Assembly (NCBI GenBank): GCA_021397835.1
Contig: JAJFZO010000229.1
Span: 6,069,001 to 6,133,000 of the forward strand
Length of the DNA: 64,000 bases
Origin: Moringa oleifera
Lineage: Eukaryota > Streptophyta > Magnoliopsida > Brassicales > Moringaceae
Reading direction: 5' to 3'
Below the pieces are notes generated by a model. It was not told the origin of the DNA. It did no database searches and saw only the letters and a list, made by a program, of their open reading frames with translations. This document shows, piece after piece, positions 20,800 to 33,381 of this stretch (position 1 is the stretch's first letter; the number at the start of each line of letters is the position of its first letter). The position numbers and the translations under genes are program-made.

Positions 20800-23203
20800 C
20801 GATCACACCCAAGAACTTGCAAAAAGGGTTGATTTATGTCCCGGTGAAGGTAAACGGGAACTATGCAATGGAAATGTTGCATACAGGAGCTACCAACAAT
20901 TTCATCATGGAAAGAGAAGTGGCAAAGCTCGAGCTTAAGCGTTCTCCAACCTCGGTCAAGTTCAAAGCAGTGAATGCTGAGGCGAAGGCAGTATGCGGAG
21001 CTGCCACTACGACCCTTGAAGTAGGCGAATGGAAACGTACATCCAACTTCATGATAACTCAGTTAGATGACTTTGATGTTATCTTGGGTCTAGAGTTCTT
21101 CAGACAAGCCAAGGCGTCGGTGATGCCCCACTTAGGTGGACTACTCGTGGCTGATGAGCGAGCCCCAAGCCTAATCAGGATTGAAGCTGCAAGATAGCTT
21201 TCGGTAGATAATAAACAGATTGGGTTGCAATCTACAAAGTAACTAAAGTCTGGACTGGAAAAGGATGAAGTGACGATGGTGGCAGCACTATTTGAGGCAA
21301 AACCAGATTAGGTTGTAGAGGTGCCCGACAAGATCGCTGAAGTGTTGAGGGAGTTCAGTGACATGATGCCACTGGAGCTCCCCAAGACATTGCCTCCGAG
21401 GAGGAATGTTGATCATATGATCGAGTTACTTTCGGGTGCTAGACCCTTTGCTTAAGCACCATATCGAATGCCCCTGTCGGAACTAGCCGAACTACGGAAG
21501 CAACTAGACGAGCTGTTGGAAGTGGGTTTCATTTAACCGTCAAAGGCCCCTTATGGCGCACCTGTGCTATTCTAGCGAAAACAAGATGGCTCACTGAGAA
21601 TGTGCATCGATTATCAAGCATTAAACAAGGTAACAGTAAAGAACAAATATCCGGTGCCAAACATTGCTGACTTATTTGATTGGTTATCAAGGGCCAAGTA
21701 CTTTACGAAGCTAGACTTGCAGTCGGAATACTGGCAAGTCAGAATAGTTGAGGGAGACGAAGCAAAAACTACATGCGTCACAAGATACGGCTCTTATGAG
21801 TTCATGGTGATGCCCTTTGGGCTAACCAATGCGCCTGCTACCTTTTGCAATCTTATGAATGACGTATTGTTTGAGTTTTTAGACAAGTTTGTGGTAGTCT
21901 ACTTGGGTGACATTGTGGTCTATAGTGAGATCTTAGACGACCACGCAAAGCATTTGCAGCAAGTATTGATGCGGCTGCGAGAGCACCAGCTGTACATCAA
22001 GAAGGAAAAATGCGAGTTTTGTAAGTAAGAAGTGCCATTCTTGGGACATTGGGTCGGGAATGGACAGATACAGATGGATGAAAGGAAAGTGAAGGCCATC
22101 ATGGAGTGGCCAGCCCCACAAAAATTTGCTGAATTGCGATCATTCCTTGGGCTCGTAAACTATTACAGACGGTTCATCAAAGGATATTCCAGCAAGAGCA
22201 ACCCTTTGACGGACTTGCTAAAGAAAGATAGCTTGTGGGTGTGGATCGATGAATGGAATAAGGCTTTCGAGGGATTAAAACAAGCAGTAGCCTCAGAACC
22301 AATACTGTCCCTGCCAAACTTTGAAGAGCCATTCGAGGTAGTCACAAACGCTTCTGATTGAGCAATTGGGGGTGTGTGCAGAATGGCCATCCTGTGGCAT
22401 TCAAGAGTCAAAAACTCAAGGATGCAGAGCAGCGTTATTCGACTCATGAAAAAGAGATGACGGTTGTTGTCCATTGCCTAGGGACATGGCGGCATTACTT
22501 GCTTGGGATGAAATTTAAGGTAATTACTGACAATGTCGCTAATACCTATTTTCGCTCGTAGAAAAAGCTATCTTCGAAACAAGCAAGATGGCAAGAGTTT
22601 GTGGCGGAGTTTGATTTTGTGTGCGAACACAAACCAGGAAAACAAAACATTGTTGCTGATGCACTAGGCTGCGTAGAACTACAAACTTATGTGGTTGCTC
22701 TGACGGGTGTCCAGAGCGACTTTCTCGAGCAATAAGATCGGTAGTTGGGGAAGATATCGAATATGCCCAACTCATGGAGGAGGTGAGCAAAGGCTTGATC
22801 CGAAAATATTGGATCAAGGATGGGTTGTTATATGCTTGAGGAGACAGACTGTTTGTGCCTAAGTCTGGAGGACATTGAAAACTGTTGTTGAGGGAAACCC
22901 AAGACCCGCTATGGGCAGGTCATTCGAGCGTCGAGAGGATGCTCGCGCTACTGACAAGAGCCTATTACTGGCCCAAGTTGATGGAAGATATGGAGGACTA
23001 TGTTCGCACATGCTTAGTGTGCCAACAAGACAAAACGGATAGAAGGAGAGAGGCGGGTTTTCTCCAACCCTTGCCCATTTTGGAACACCCATGGGAGTTG
23101 GTGTCGATGGATTTCATTGTGGGCTTCCCAAAGGTAAGGGGGCTATCCACTATAATGGTGATTGTTGATAGGTTCTCAAAGTATGCTATCTTTATTCTTG
23201 TTA
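20800..23203 (+). pseudogene. Family-B gypsy pol (PR-RT-RNase H-partial integrase), decayed and truncated
   Basis: Same layout as 5,640-8,016. The protease site reads H-T-G at 20,880 in place of D-T-G. RT has LDLQSEYWQVR and [19 protein letters not shown], but the catalytic box is YLGD at 21,900-21,911. Stops include TAG at 21,195 and TAA at 22,026. RNase H (about 22,250-22,590) contains a TGA near 22,359, shared with copy 1. Integrase begins near 22,885 with the zinc-binding TCLVCQQDK region and stops after VDRFSKYAIF at 23,203, where an IGS subrepeat begins. The identical breakpoint in both copies shows that truncation preceded the block duplication. Confidence 0.88.
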
Positions 23204-23270
23204 CCATGCCTTGCCTGCTGGGGGTTGCCGAGGCACGCCTCCTGTGCCCAGGGACCATGCGACATGGCTC
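23204..23270. repeat. Short IGS subrepeat piece at the element/IGS junction (copy 2)
   Basis: Same 65-70-bp piece as at 8,017, with CCTGCTGGGGGTTGCCGAGG and GTGCCCAGGGACCATGCGAC modules, joining the truncated integrase to the IGS spacer. Confidence 0.75.
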
Positions 23271-24085
23271 CCCTGGCCGCCTGCCTGCCGGTGGTGGTGG
23301 CTGCCATAGCCACTCACCATCGACTGGATGGGCAAGGCAGCAAGCCACCCTGCCCATGCCATGAGCACTAGGTTCCCCAAGCCCAGTGCCTACCCATGTG
23401 GGATTGGCAGGGGGGGAGCACGCATGGTCCGTTGGCACCTAGCAAGCTTGGTGACCACCTCCCCCCTAAAGAGTCTTAAATGAAATTTCACTCTGGCAAG
23501 AGGAAACATCAATATGTCTGAGCCGTCATAATGGTTCTACAAAGTTATTTACTTGAAATATTGAGCTGAAAGTTTGTACATAAATGGAGAATAATCATAT
23601 CTACCACCACAAAAGATTTCAGAATTTTCTGGGCACTAAATTTTTTTAATCAATTTTTTACAGTCAAAAATTGAAAAAATCGTCAAAAATAGCCCGTGAG
23701 TCAAAATGATCCCAAACTTCAGGGCAGACTCCTCATGAATTACACAATTTATTTGAGTCATTTCGGGACCAATTCCGTGATGAAAAGACTATCAATTCAC
23801 ACCAATTTTGCAACTCGGCATTGCGGCCAGCAGGCTAAGGAAGCTATGCCTCTGCCTGGCCTAGGGTGCACACTGGCTGCCTTGTCCAGTGAACCTCCAG
23901 CCACCCCATCGCTACCCTCAGGTTCCATCACAGCTAGGGGACATGGCCAAGCCCAGCTTGCCCATGAAATTAACGCCCACAGCATGTGCCGAGCCTCACA
24001 GCATTCTCGCGGCTGGCTCACGTAGGGCATTCCTGGCAAGGCTGGCGCCGTGCCTACTAGGGCTTTCTGTGGCACCCCTCATGTT
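23271..24085 (-). other. rDNA IGS spacer, copy 2
   Basis: Counterpart of 8,083-8,905 and of 55,974-56,790. It has a GC-rich flank, the candidate Pol I start at 23,459-23,471, an AT-rich core (about 23,475-23,800) and a GC-rich flank. It lacks a short stretch present in copy 1 near 8,884-8,912 (CCTCGCACGCTGGGGAT). No gene is visible. Confidence 0.7.
23459..23471 (-). promoter_or_regulatory. Candidate Pol I transcription start region (copy 2)
   Basis: Minus strand CTTTAGGGGGGAG, the same as copy 1, within about 30 bp of identical flanking sequence (GTGACCACCT and GCACCTAGCAAGCTTGG on plus). As in copy 1, it faces the truncated gypsy pol. Confidence 0.4.
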
Positions 24086-24239
24086 GAGGCAGGAACGAAG
24101 GGGCTGGCTCACGATGGGCGCCCGTGGCCTGGCTGGCGCGCCCACCGCTGCCGCACGCAGCCCATGTCATGCCTGCTAAAGGCGACCGAGGCATGTCTCT
24201 CATGCCCAGGGTTCGTGCGATGCAGCTCCCACGGCTCGC
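24086..24239. repeat. IGS subrepeat, single copy before 18S fragment (copy 2)
   Basis: One subrepeat with GATGGGCGCCCGTGGCCTGG and GGCATGTCTCTCATGCCC, joining 18S at the same base as in copy 1. Confidence 0.7.
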
Positions 24240-24800
24240 TTGCCGTCCAATGGATCCTCATTAAGGGATTTAGATTGTACTCATTCCAATTACCAGACTC
24301 GAAGAGCCCAATATTGTTTTCTATTGTCACTACCTCCCCTTGTCAAGATTGGCTAATTTGTGTGCCTGCTGCCTTCGTTAGATGTGCTAGTCGTTTCTCA
24401 GGCTCCCTTTTCAGAATCAAACCACCTTAATTCTCAGTCACCCATCACCACTATAGTAGTCAACTATCCCACCATCGAAAGTCGATAGGGCAGAAATTTG
24501 AATGATGCATCGTCGGCACGATGGCCTTGCGATCCATCGAGTTATCATGAATCATCAGAGCAATGAGCGAAGCCTGCGTCGACCTTTAATCTAATAAATG
24601 CAGCCTTCAAGAAGTCGAGGCTTGTTGCACGCATTATCTCTAGAATTACTACAGTTATCCGAGCAGTAAGTACCATCAAACAAACAATAACTGATTTAAT
24701 GAGCCATTCGCAATTTCACAGTCTAAATTAGTTCATACTTACACATGCATGGCTTAATCTTTGCGACAAGCCTATGACTACTAGCAGGATCAACTAGGTA
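24240..24800 (-). rRNA. 18S rRNA fragment (5' ~560 nt), degenerate, copy 2
   Basis: Minus-strand 5' part of 18S ending at the inverse of the conserved 5' terminus (CTAGCAGGATCAACTAGGTA on plus, 24,781-24,800). It has the same 3' breakpoint as 9,073-9,631 and an empty retroelement target site near 24,457. CpG positions are often TG or CA. Not functional. Confidence 0.9.
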
Positions 24801-25144
24801 GCATCCTTTGAGACATCATGCCAATTAAGACTAAAGCATGCCGCAAGGCTCCCTGAAGCCAAAGCTGTCGCGGTCGTTGTTCAAAATCGATGGGACATAG
24901 GACAAATGATTTCGCTTGGATAGGCAGAGGCCAAAGCCACTCCTGTCGTATCACTTTTCACACCTAAGCCGACGATCGAGCGCTCGTGTGCCAAAGCAGC
25001 CGCAAGTCGAAGCAAGCCACGCTTGGAGCACGAGGCCCAGCTGAGGTTTCCACCCATGCCCGCGAGGGACATGGTACAAAGACAGCTGACTCGAATCATC
25101 AAATTCCATTTTTGAAGGCATGTGACACAAGGTCTCGCTGTCAG
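24801..25144 (-). other. 45S rDNA 5' ETS fragment, copy 2
   Basis: Matches 9,632-9,975 and the 18S-proximal 330 bp of the ETS at 55,013. It breaks into subrepeats at about 25,145. The distal ETS is absent. Confidence 0.77.
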
Positions 25145-28100
25145 ATGCTGGGCAAGCAGCCCATGCCGTGCCTACTGGGGGCTTCTGAGGCATGCCTCTA
25201 GTGCCCAGGGTCCATGCGACGTGGCTCCCCTGGTACTCTCACTAGGCACTACGTCAAGGGCCAGGGACAAGGGGGCTGGATCGCGATGGGCGCCCGTGGC
25301 CTGGGTGACGCGCCCACCGCTGTCACAAGCTTGGCAAGCAGCCCATGCCGTGCCTGCTGGTGGCTGCTAAGGCATGTCCCCCATGCCCAAGGTACCTATG
25401 ACGCGACTTCTTGGCTCGCTCACTAGGCACTATGTTGAAGGGTTGGCTCGCGATGGGCACTACTTGCCTAGCTGGCACTCCCACCGCTATCGCAAGCAGG
25501 GCAAGTAGCCCGTGCCGTGCATCGTGGGGGCTGCGGAGGCGTGCCTCCCGTGGCCAGGGTCCGTGCGATGCGGCTTCCCTGGCTCGCTTGTGGGGCACCA
25601 TCAAGGGGTTGGAACGAAGGGGCTAGCTCGCGATGGGTTCCCATGCCCTGGCTGGCGCGCCCATTGCTATCGCACGCTTGGCAAGCAGCCCAAGCCGTGC
25701 TTTCTAAGGGCTGCCAAGGCATGCCCAGGGTCCATGCGACGTGGCTCCCCTGAATCACTCATTGGGCACTACATCGAGGGGCAGGACGAGGGCGCTCGCT
25801 CGTGATGGGTGCCACTGGCCTGGCTGGCACGCTCACAGTTATCGCACGTTTGGCAAGCAGCCCATGTCATGTCTGCTGGGGGCTGCAGAGGCGTGCCTCC
25901 CGTGACTAAGGTCCGTGCGACTTGGCTAACCTAGCTCGATCGCTGGGCACTATGGCGAGGGGGATGGCTCGCGATGGGCGCCCGTGGCCTACTAGTGGCT
26001 GCCGAGACATGTCCCCCGTGCCCAAGGTACCTGCGACGTTACTCCTTGGCTCGCTCGCTGGGCACTATATCGATGACTTTGCTCGTGATGGGCACTTGTG
26101 GCCTGGTTGGCGCGCCCACCACTCCCGCACGCTGGGCAAGTAGCCCATGCCATGCCTGCTAGGGGCTGTCGAGGCATGCCTCCCGTGCCCAGGGTCTGTG
26201 CGACGCGGCTCCCCTGGCACTCTCACTGGGCACTACGTGAAGAGGTAGGGACGAGGAGATTGGCTCGCGATGGGCAACCGTGGCCTGGCTAGCTCGCCCA
26301 CACTGTCGCAAGCTGGGCAAGCAGCCCATGCCGTGCCTACTGGGGGCTACCGAGGCATGCTTCCTATGCCCAGGGTCCTTGCGACACAGCTCTCCTGGTT
26401 CATTTGTTGGGCACTATGTTGAGGGGCTAGTTGGTTATGCGCACCCGTGGCCTGGCTAACGCGCACATCGCTGTCGTAAGCTGAGCAAGCAGCCCATGTC
26501 GTGCTTTCTGAGGGCTGCCGAGGCCTGCCTCCCATGCCTAAGGTCCGTGCGACGCAGCTCCCTGTCTCGCTCACTAGGCACTATGGCGTGGGGCTGGCTC
26601 GTGATGGGCGCCCGTGGCTTGGTTGGCTCATCCACCGCTGCCGTACGCTGGGTAAGCAGCCCATGCTGCACCTGCTAGGGGCCGCCGAGGCTTGCCTCCC
26701 GTGCCAAGGGTCCGTGCGACGCGGCTCCCTGGCTCCCTTGTGGGGCATTGTGTCGATGGCTGGCTCGTGATGGGCGCCCATGACCTGGCTGGCGTGCCCA
26801 CCGCTGCCACGCGTTGGGCAAGCAGCCCATGCCATGCCTACTGGGGGCTGCCAAGGCATGCCTCCCGTGCCCAGGGTCCATGTGACACGGCTCCCCTGGC
26901 TCACTTGTTGAGCAATACGTCGAGGGGCAAGGACAACAAGGCTGGCTCGCGATGGGCGCCAGTGTCCTGCCTGGCGCGCCCACTGCTGCCGCATGCTGGG
27001 CACTTGGCCCATGCTGTGCCTGCTAAGGGCTTCTAAGGTTTGCCTCCCGTGCCCATGGTCCGTGCGACGCGGCTCCCCTGGCTCTTTTGCTGGGGACTAC
27101 ATCGAGGGGCAAGGATGAGGAGGCTAGCCCGCGAATGGCCCTTGTGGCCTAGCTAGCGCACCCACAACAGCTGCAGGCTAAGCAAGCAGCCCATGCTGTG
27201 CCTGCTAGGGGCTACTGAGGCCTACCTCCTGTGCCCAGGGTCCGTGCGACGCAGCTACCTAGCTCGTCCGCTGGGGACTATGTCGAGGTGCAGGCTCGTG
27301 ATGCGTGCCCGTAGCTTGCCTCGTGTGCCCACTACTGCTGCACGAGGGGCAAGAAGCCCATGCCATGCTTGCTTGGGGCTACCGAGGCATGCCTCTCATG
27401 CTCGGGGTCCGTGCGACACACCTCCCCTAGCTCGCTCGCTGGGCACTATGTCGAGGTTCAGGGACTTAGGGGCTGGCTCGCGATTGGTGCCGGCTCGCGA
27501 TTGGTGCCACTGGCCTGGTAGGCACGCCCACCGCTGCCGCACACTGGGCATATAGCCCGTACCGTGCCTACTAGGGGCTGCCGTGGCATGCTTCCTGTGC
27601 CCATGGTCCATGCAATGCGGCTCCCCTGGCTCGCTCGCTGGGCTCCATGTCGAGGGGCGGGGACGAGAGGGCTGGCTCATATTTGGCAACTGTGACCTGC
27701 TGGCACGCCCATCGCTGCCGCACGCAGGATAAGCAGTCCATGCCATACCTACTGCGGGCTGCCGAGGCATGCCTCCCTTGGCCTGGGTCCATGCGATGCG
27801 GCTCCCTTAGCTCGATCGCTGGGCACCTTGTCGAGGGGCAGGGATGAGGGGGCTAGCTTTTGATAGGCGCCCATGGCCTGGCCGACGCGCCCACCCCTGC
27901 CTCATGCTGTGCAGGGGCTGCTGAGGCATGCCTCCCATGCCCAGGGTCCGTGCGACACGGCTCCCCTTGCTCGTTAGTTGGGCAGTAAGTCGATGGGTGC
28001 CCGTGGCCTGGATGGGGAGCCCACCGCTGCCGCATGTTGTGCAAGCAGCCCATGCCATGCCTTCTGGGGGCTGTTGAGGCATGCCTCCCATACCCAGGGT

Positions 28101-29000
28101 CCATGCGACACAACTCCCCTAGCTCACTCGTTTGGCACCATGTCGCGGGGCAGGGATGAGGGGTCTGGCTTGCGATTGGCGCCTGTGGCCTGGCTGGTGC
28201 GACCACAGCTATCGCACGCTGGGCAAGCAGCCGATGCCGTGCCTGCTGGAGGCTATCAAGGCATGCCTCCCATGCTCAGGGTTCGTGCGACGCGGCTCCT
28301 TTGGCTTGCTCGCCGCCTACTATGTCAAAGGGCTGGCTCGCGATGGTCGCCCGTGCCCTGGCTTGCTCGCTCGCCAACCACTGCCGGACACTGGGGGCTG
28401 CTGAAGCATGCCTCCAGTGCCTAGGGTCCATGTGACGCGGCACCCCTGGCTCTCTCCCTGGGCAGTAAGTCGAGGGGTAGGGATGATGGGGCTAGTTCGC
28501 AATGGGTGCCCGTGACGTGGTTGGCGCCCCACCGCTTCCATACGCTGGGCAAGCAGCCTAAGCCGTGCCTGTTGGAGGCTGCCAAGGCATGCCTCTCATG
28601 CCTAGGGACTGTGCGTCGTGGCTTCCCTGGGTCGCTCACATGGCAGTAAGTCGAGGGGCAGGGACGAGGGGGCTGGCTCGCGATTGGCGCCCATGGACTG
28701 GCTAGTGCACCCACTGCTGCTGTACACGTGGGAAGCAGCCCATGTTGTGCCTACTGGGGTCTGTCGAGGCATGTCTCCCGTGCCTAGGGTCGCAGCTCCC
28801 TTGGCTTGCTCGCTGGGCACCATGTCGAGTGTCAGAGATGAGGGCCTGGCAAGCAATAGGCACCAGTGTCCTAGCTAGCGCTCCCACCGCTGTCGCACGC
28901 TGGGCAAGTTGCCCATGTCGTGCCTGCTGGGGGCTGTCGAGGCATGCCTCCCGTGCCCAGTGTTCGTGTGGCGTGGCTCCCCTAGCTCGCTCACTAGGCA
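25145..29000. repeat. IGS ~180-bp subrepeat array leading to rDNA unit 1
   Basis: About 21 subrepeats. The first ~2 kb parallel 9,976-11,990. The rest (27,150-29,000) is the array adjoining the 28S 3' ETS, with a few local rearrangements such as a doubled 20-bp segment at 27,475-27,505 (GGCTCGCGATTGGTGCC twice). The array ends at GGCA, just before GTACTTTAC, which is also where the arrays end at 43,062 and 58,409. No gene is visible. Confidence 0.85.
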
Positions 29001-29257
29001 GTACTTTACGAAGGAACAGCATCGAGGGACAAGTTTTTGTTAGATATATATATATTTTTTTATTGGAGTAACACTTGGTTCCCCAATGCTTCCCGATATG
29101 TTTCCAAGTGTTTTTCCATTGTGTTTCTCATTCTCTACAAGCGCAAAGGGCTTGCTTCTTTTTCGAGGTCATTATCTTGAGGGACGATTTCAAACCTCGG
29201 GGCATCGATTGCCGATAAGAGAGGGACAATTATTGTGGGGTTCGAGAGGGGGAGGGG
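29001..29257 (-). other. rDNA 3' ETS / 28S downstream region, unit 1
   Basis: Non-repetitive stretch between the subrepeats and the 28S 3' end. It starts GTACTTTACG and contains a T-rich tract, TTCCCCAATGCTTCCCGATA and a GGTCATTATCTTGAGGGAC segment. It is conserved in units 2 and 3. A G-rich run (GGGGGAGGGGGGATG) lies at the 28S boundary. Confidence 0.7.
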
Positions 29258-31582
29258 GGATGAATCGAAGCGACAAAGGGCTGAATCTCAGTGGATTGTG
29301 GCAACAAGGCCACTCTGCCACTTACAATACCCATTGCATATTTAAGTCGTCTGCAAATGATTTTACCCATGGCTCGATGGGAATTACACTTCAAGGCAGC
29401 CCGCGATGACACTTGCCTTTGGGGGCCGGGAGTCCCCTACTGCAGGTCGACAATCGGGCGACGGGCACATGCATCGCTTGCAGCCTGGACTCTGACGTAG
29501 AGGTGTTCAGTCATAATCCAGCGCACGATAGCTTCATGCCACTGGCTTTTCCACCAAACACGATGACCAATTGTGCGAATTAACGGTTCCTCTCGTACTA
29601 GGTTGAATTACTATCACGACACGGGCATCAGTAGGGTAAAACTAACCTGTCTCACGATGGTCTAAACCTAGCACATGTTCCTTATTAGTGGGTGAACAAT
29701 CCAACACTTGGTGAATTCTGCTTCATAATGATAGGAAGAGACGACATCTAAGGATCAAAAGGTAACATCGCTATGAACGCTTGGCTGTTACAAGCCAGTT
29801 ATCGCTATGGTAACTTTTCTGACACCTCTAACTTCAAATTTCGAAGGTCTAAAGGATCGATAGGCCATGCTTTCATGGTTTGTATTCGTATATTGGAAAT
29901 CAAAATTAAACCAGCTTTTACCATTTTGTTCCACACGAGATTTTTGTTCTCGTTGAGCTCATCTTAGGAAACCTACATTATCTTTTAACAGATGTGCCGC
30001 CCCAGCAAAACTCCTCACCTAGCAATGTCTTCCGCCCAGATCAACCGGTCAAAACTGACCTTGGGTCCAAAAAGAAGGGCGATGCTTTGCCTCTAATTCA
30101 CAGAATAAATAAAATAACGTTAAAAGTAATGGTCTTTCACTTTCACCGTTTCTGGCTCCCACTTATACTACACCTCTCAAGTCATTTCACGAAGTCGGAC
30201 TAGAGTTAAGCTCAACATGGTCTTCTTTCCCCGCTGATTTTGCCAGGCCTGTTTCCTTGGCTGTGGTTTCACTAGATAGTAGACAGGGACAGTGGGAATC
30301 TTGTTAATCCATTCATGCACGTCACTAATTAGATGACGAGGCATTTGGACCTTAAGAGAGTCATAGTTACTCCCACTGTTTACCCGTGCTTGGTTGAATT
30401 TCTTCACATTGACATTCAGAGCACTGGGCAAAAAACACATTGTGTGAGCGTCTGCAAGGACCATTGTAATGCTTTGTTTTAATTAAATAGTTGGATTTCC
30501 TTTGTCAGTACTAGTTCTAAGTTAGTTGTTTGACGCTCGGGGAAGGCCCCAAAAGGAACCGTTCCCAATCCGTCCCCCGACAGACACGCGATGACTCGCT
30601 CTCAGAGCCAATCCATTTATCGAGGTTACGGATCCATTTTGTCGACTTCCCTTGCCTGCATTGTTCCATCGACTAGAGGTTGTTCACCTTAGAGACCTAA
30701 TGCGGTTATGAGTACGACCGGGCATGGGAAGCACTTGGTCCTCTGGATTTTCAAGGGCCGCTAAGGGCGCATCAGACACCATGCGACGTGCGGTGCTCTT
30801 CCAGCCACTGGACCCTACCTCTGGCTAAGCCATTTCTAGGGTGGGCAACCTATTAAACAGAAAAAATAACTCTTTTGGGGGTCCCCGTCTACGTATCCGG
30901 ACTCCCTAACGTTACTGTCAGCAGCCACGTTCCGGTTTTAAAATTTTAACTGGATCCCCTTTCAAAGCTCGCGCTGAGGCATTATTCGACGAGCTTCCCC
31001 CGTCTCTTAAGATCAACTAACCCATGTGCAAGTGCCGTTCACATGGAACCTTTCCCCTCTTCGACCTTCAAAGTTCTCGTTTGAATATTTGCTACTACCA
31101 CCAAGATCTGCACCGATGGCCGCTTCGCCCGGGCTCGTACCCTAGATTTTGCGGCGACCACCGCTCCATTTTCTACTCATTGGGCTTGGCCCTTGTCCCA
31201 ACGGCCAGGTATAGGTCACGTGCTTCAAAGCCATCCATTTTCAGGGCTAGTTGATTCGGCAGGTGAGTTCTTACGCACTCCTTAGCGGATTTCCACTTCC
31301 ATGACCATCGTCCTGCTTTCTTAATCGACCAACACCCTTTGTGGGTTCTAGAATAGTATGCAGTTGGGCACCATAACTCGGCTTCTGGTTCATCTTGCAT
31401 CGCTAATTCTTGCTTACTAAAAATGGCCTACTTGGAGCTCTAGATTCCATGGGACGGCTCAACGAAGCAGTCGCCCCATACTACCTATTTAAAGTTTGAG
31501 AATAGGTCGACGGCATTACGCCCCCGATGCCTCTAATCATTGGCTTTACTTGATAAAACTCGCATCTGAGCTCCAGCTATCT

Positions 31583-31613
<31 letters not shown>

Positions 31614-32159
31614 ACCAGTTCAATTACTCTTTCGCCCCTATACCCTGGTCAAACGAACGATTTGCACGTCCGTATCGCTGCGGGTCTCCACCAAAGTTTC
31701 CTCTTTTTTCACCCCACTCAGGCATAGTTCACCATTTTTCGAGTCCTAACAGGCATGCTCGCACTTGAACCCTTCTCAAAAGATCGAGGTCGGTCGGTGG
31801 TGCACCCACGAGGGATCCTGCCAATCAACTTCCTTGCACCTTACGAGCTTACTCTCCCATTGAGTTGCATGCATGTCAGACTCATTGGTCCGTGTTTCAA
31901 GATAGGTCGAATGGGGGGTCCGTTGGTCGACGTTGGGAGCGTGCAAGTGCCGAAGCACCACCGTGATGGCGAGCGTTGCCAGCCATGATCTCGATGATGA
32001 TGTCTCCACGAGCGTATCAAAGGCTCGGGCTTGGGCTGCCATCGCGATCCGCTTGGTCCTCACCTCGAGTTGATGGACGGACCGACTTGTCGCCATTCCA
32101 CATCCCACCGAGGTGCATCGTCGACCCCCATCCGCTTCCCTCCCGAAAATTTCAAGCAG

Positions 32160-32190
<31 letters not shown>

Positions 32191-32554
32191 TTTTCCCTCA
32201 TGGTACTTATTCGCTATCGGTCTTTCACCCATATTTAGCCTTGGACGAAATTTATCGCCTATTGGGGCTACATTGCCAAATGACCCGACTCGTCGACAGC
32301 ACCTCGTGGTGTGATAGGGCCCAGGCGAGATGGGGCTCTCACCCTCTCCCCTGCCCTTTTCTAGGGGACTTGGGCCTCAGTCCGTCACTAAGGATGCTTC
32401 TCTAGACTACAATTCGGGCGCCGAGGGTGCACGATTTTCAAGTTGGGCTTTTCCCGGTTTGCTCGCTGTTACTAGGGGAATCCTTGCTAGTTTATTTTCC
32501 TCCGCTTATTGATATGCCTAAACTTAGCGGCTGGTCTCGCTGACCTGGGGTCGC
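29258..32554 (-). rRNA. 28S (25S) rRNA, unit 1, near full length, degenerate
   Basis: Minus strand. The 3' end is recognised by the inverse of CAGCCCTTTGTCGC (29,267-29,280), the 5' end by the conserved region at 32,499-32,554 (TCCTCCGCTTATTGATATGC, then GACCTGGGGTCGC). Length is about 3.30 kb against a plant norm near 3.38 kb. About 70 bp are missing near 30,590, where units 2 and 3 have an extra GAGCAGCTCGAGCAGTCCACC-type segment. Many C-to-T and G-to-A changes occur in conserved helices. It is unlikely to be a functional rRNA. Confidence 0.92.
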
Positions 32555-32772
32555 ATCTCGATCAATCGATCGTTGGGTCCATGAACCACAAGCGAGCGAC
32601 GCGCGCATGAGGGAGCATGAGGCTTTCTTTACCATTGCCAAGTCATGATGCGGTGTCTCTCGAGGCTTTTTTTTAGGCCAATCGCGAGCCGAAGGCATAC
32701 AAGAGGCCAACATCCGCCCTATGATGGCCTTTCCCCTCCCCGAAGGGATGCGAGGGGGTCGGGGGCGACGGT
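32555..32772 (-). other. ITS2, unit 1
   Basis: About 218 bp between 28S and 5.8S. It aligns with 46,675-46,884 and 62,015-62,231, with a CCCCTCCCCGAAGGGAT hairpin-prone segment near 32,735. The length is typical of flowering plants. Confidence 0.8.
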
Positions 32773-32882
32773 GCTTAACACCCAGGCAGACGTGCCCTTG
32801 GCTTGATGGCTTTAAGCGCAACTTGCGTTCAAAGACTCGATGGTTCACAAGATTCTGTAGTTCACACCAAGTATCTCATTTT

Positions 32883-32918
<36 letters not shown>

Positions 32919-32932
32919 ATTGTCGAGAGTCA
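32773..32932 (-). rRNA. 5.8S rRNA, unit 1, degenerate
   Basis: About 160 bp. The conserved inverse of CGATGAAGAACGTAGC is intact (GCTACGTTCTTCATCG near 32,883). The plant-conserved GAATTGCAGAATCC is altered (on plus, AGATTCTGTAGTTC), as is the 5' end (TTGTCGAGAGTCAT). These changes in near-invariant positions mark a pseudogene. Confidence 0.88.
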
Positions 32933-33177
32933 TTTTAGACATTGTTTAGGGACGACATGACCGCCAGCCCCGCACCTAGATCGGGGTAACTGGGACGTGC
33001 TTTTTCATTCGAGTTCCTTATTGCATCCTATGCTGTGAGTTTTGTTGTTGTGCGCGATGAGGGCCTTAGGCTTGAGCCCACGCACCCTTGCCGCGCGAGG
33101 TGGGACGAGGGGCTCGAGAGCCCTCCGCCCCGCCGGTGTGTTTACAACGTGTTTGTTGGTCGTTTCGCTGAGCGAGT

Positions 33178-33183
<6 letters not shown>
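32933..33183 (-). other. ITS1, unit 1
   Basis: About 251 bp between 5.8S and the 18S 3' end. It includes GGGGCTCGAGAGCCCTCCGC, which can form a stem, and aligns along its whole length with ITS1 of units 2 and 3. Confidence 0.8.
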
Positions 33184-33209
<26 letters not shown>

Positions 33210-33210
33210 T

Positions 33211-33257
<47 letters not shown>

Positions 33258-33345
33258 AGACTTCTCGCGACGTCGCGAGCGGCGAACCGCCCATGTCACT
33301 GCGATCCGAACACTTCACTGGACCATTCAATCGGTAAGAGTGACA

Positions 33346-33381
<36 letters not shown>

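Larger units (their letters stand above)
13716..29000. repeat. Higher-order tandem unit, copy 2
   Basis: Second copy of the composite unit. In 180 bp of gag compared by eye (4,561-4,740 against the matching part of copy 2) about 6 bases differ, roughly 3%. Copy 2 keeps the first 109 bp of the family-B LTR and the whole family-A LTR, both missing from copy 1, so copy 2 is closer to the ancestral layout there. The counterpart of the copy 1 solo LTR (expected near 27,170) is absent. The right end runs through subrepeats into the 3' ETS of rDNA unit 1 near 29,000. Confidence 0.78.
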
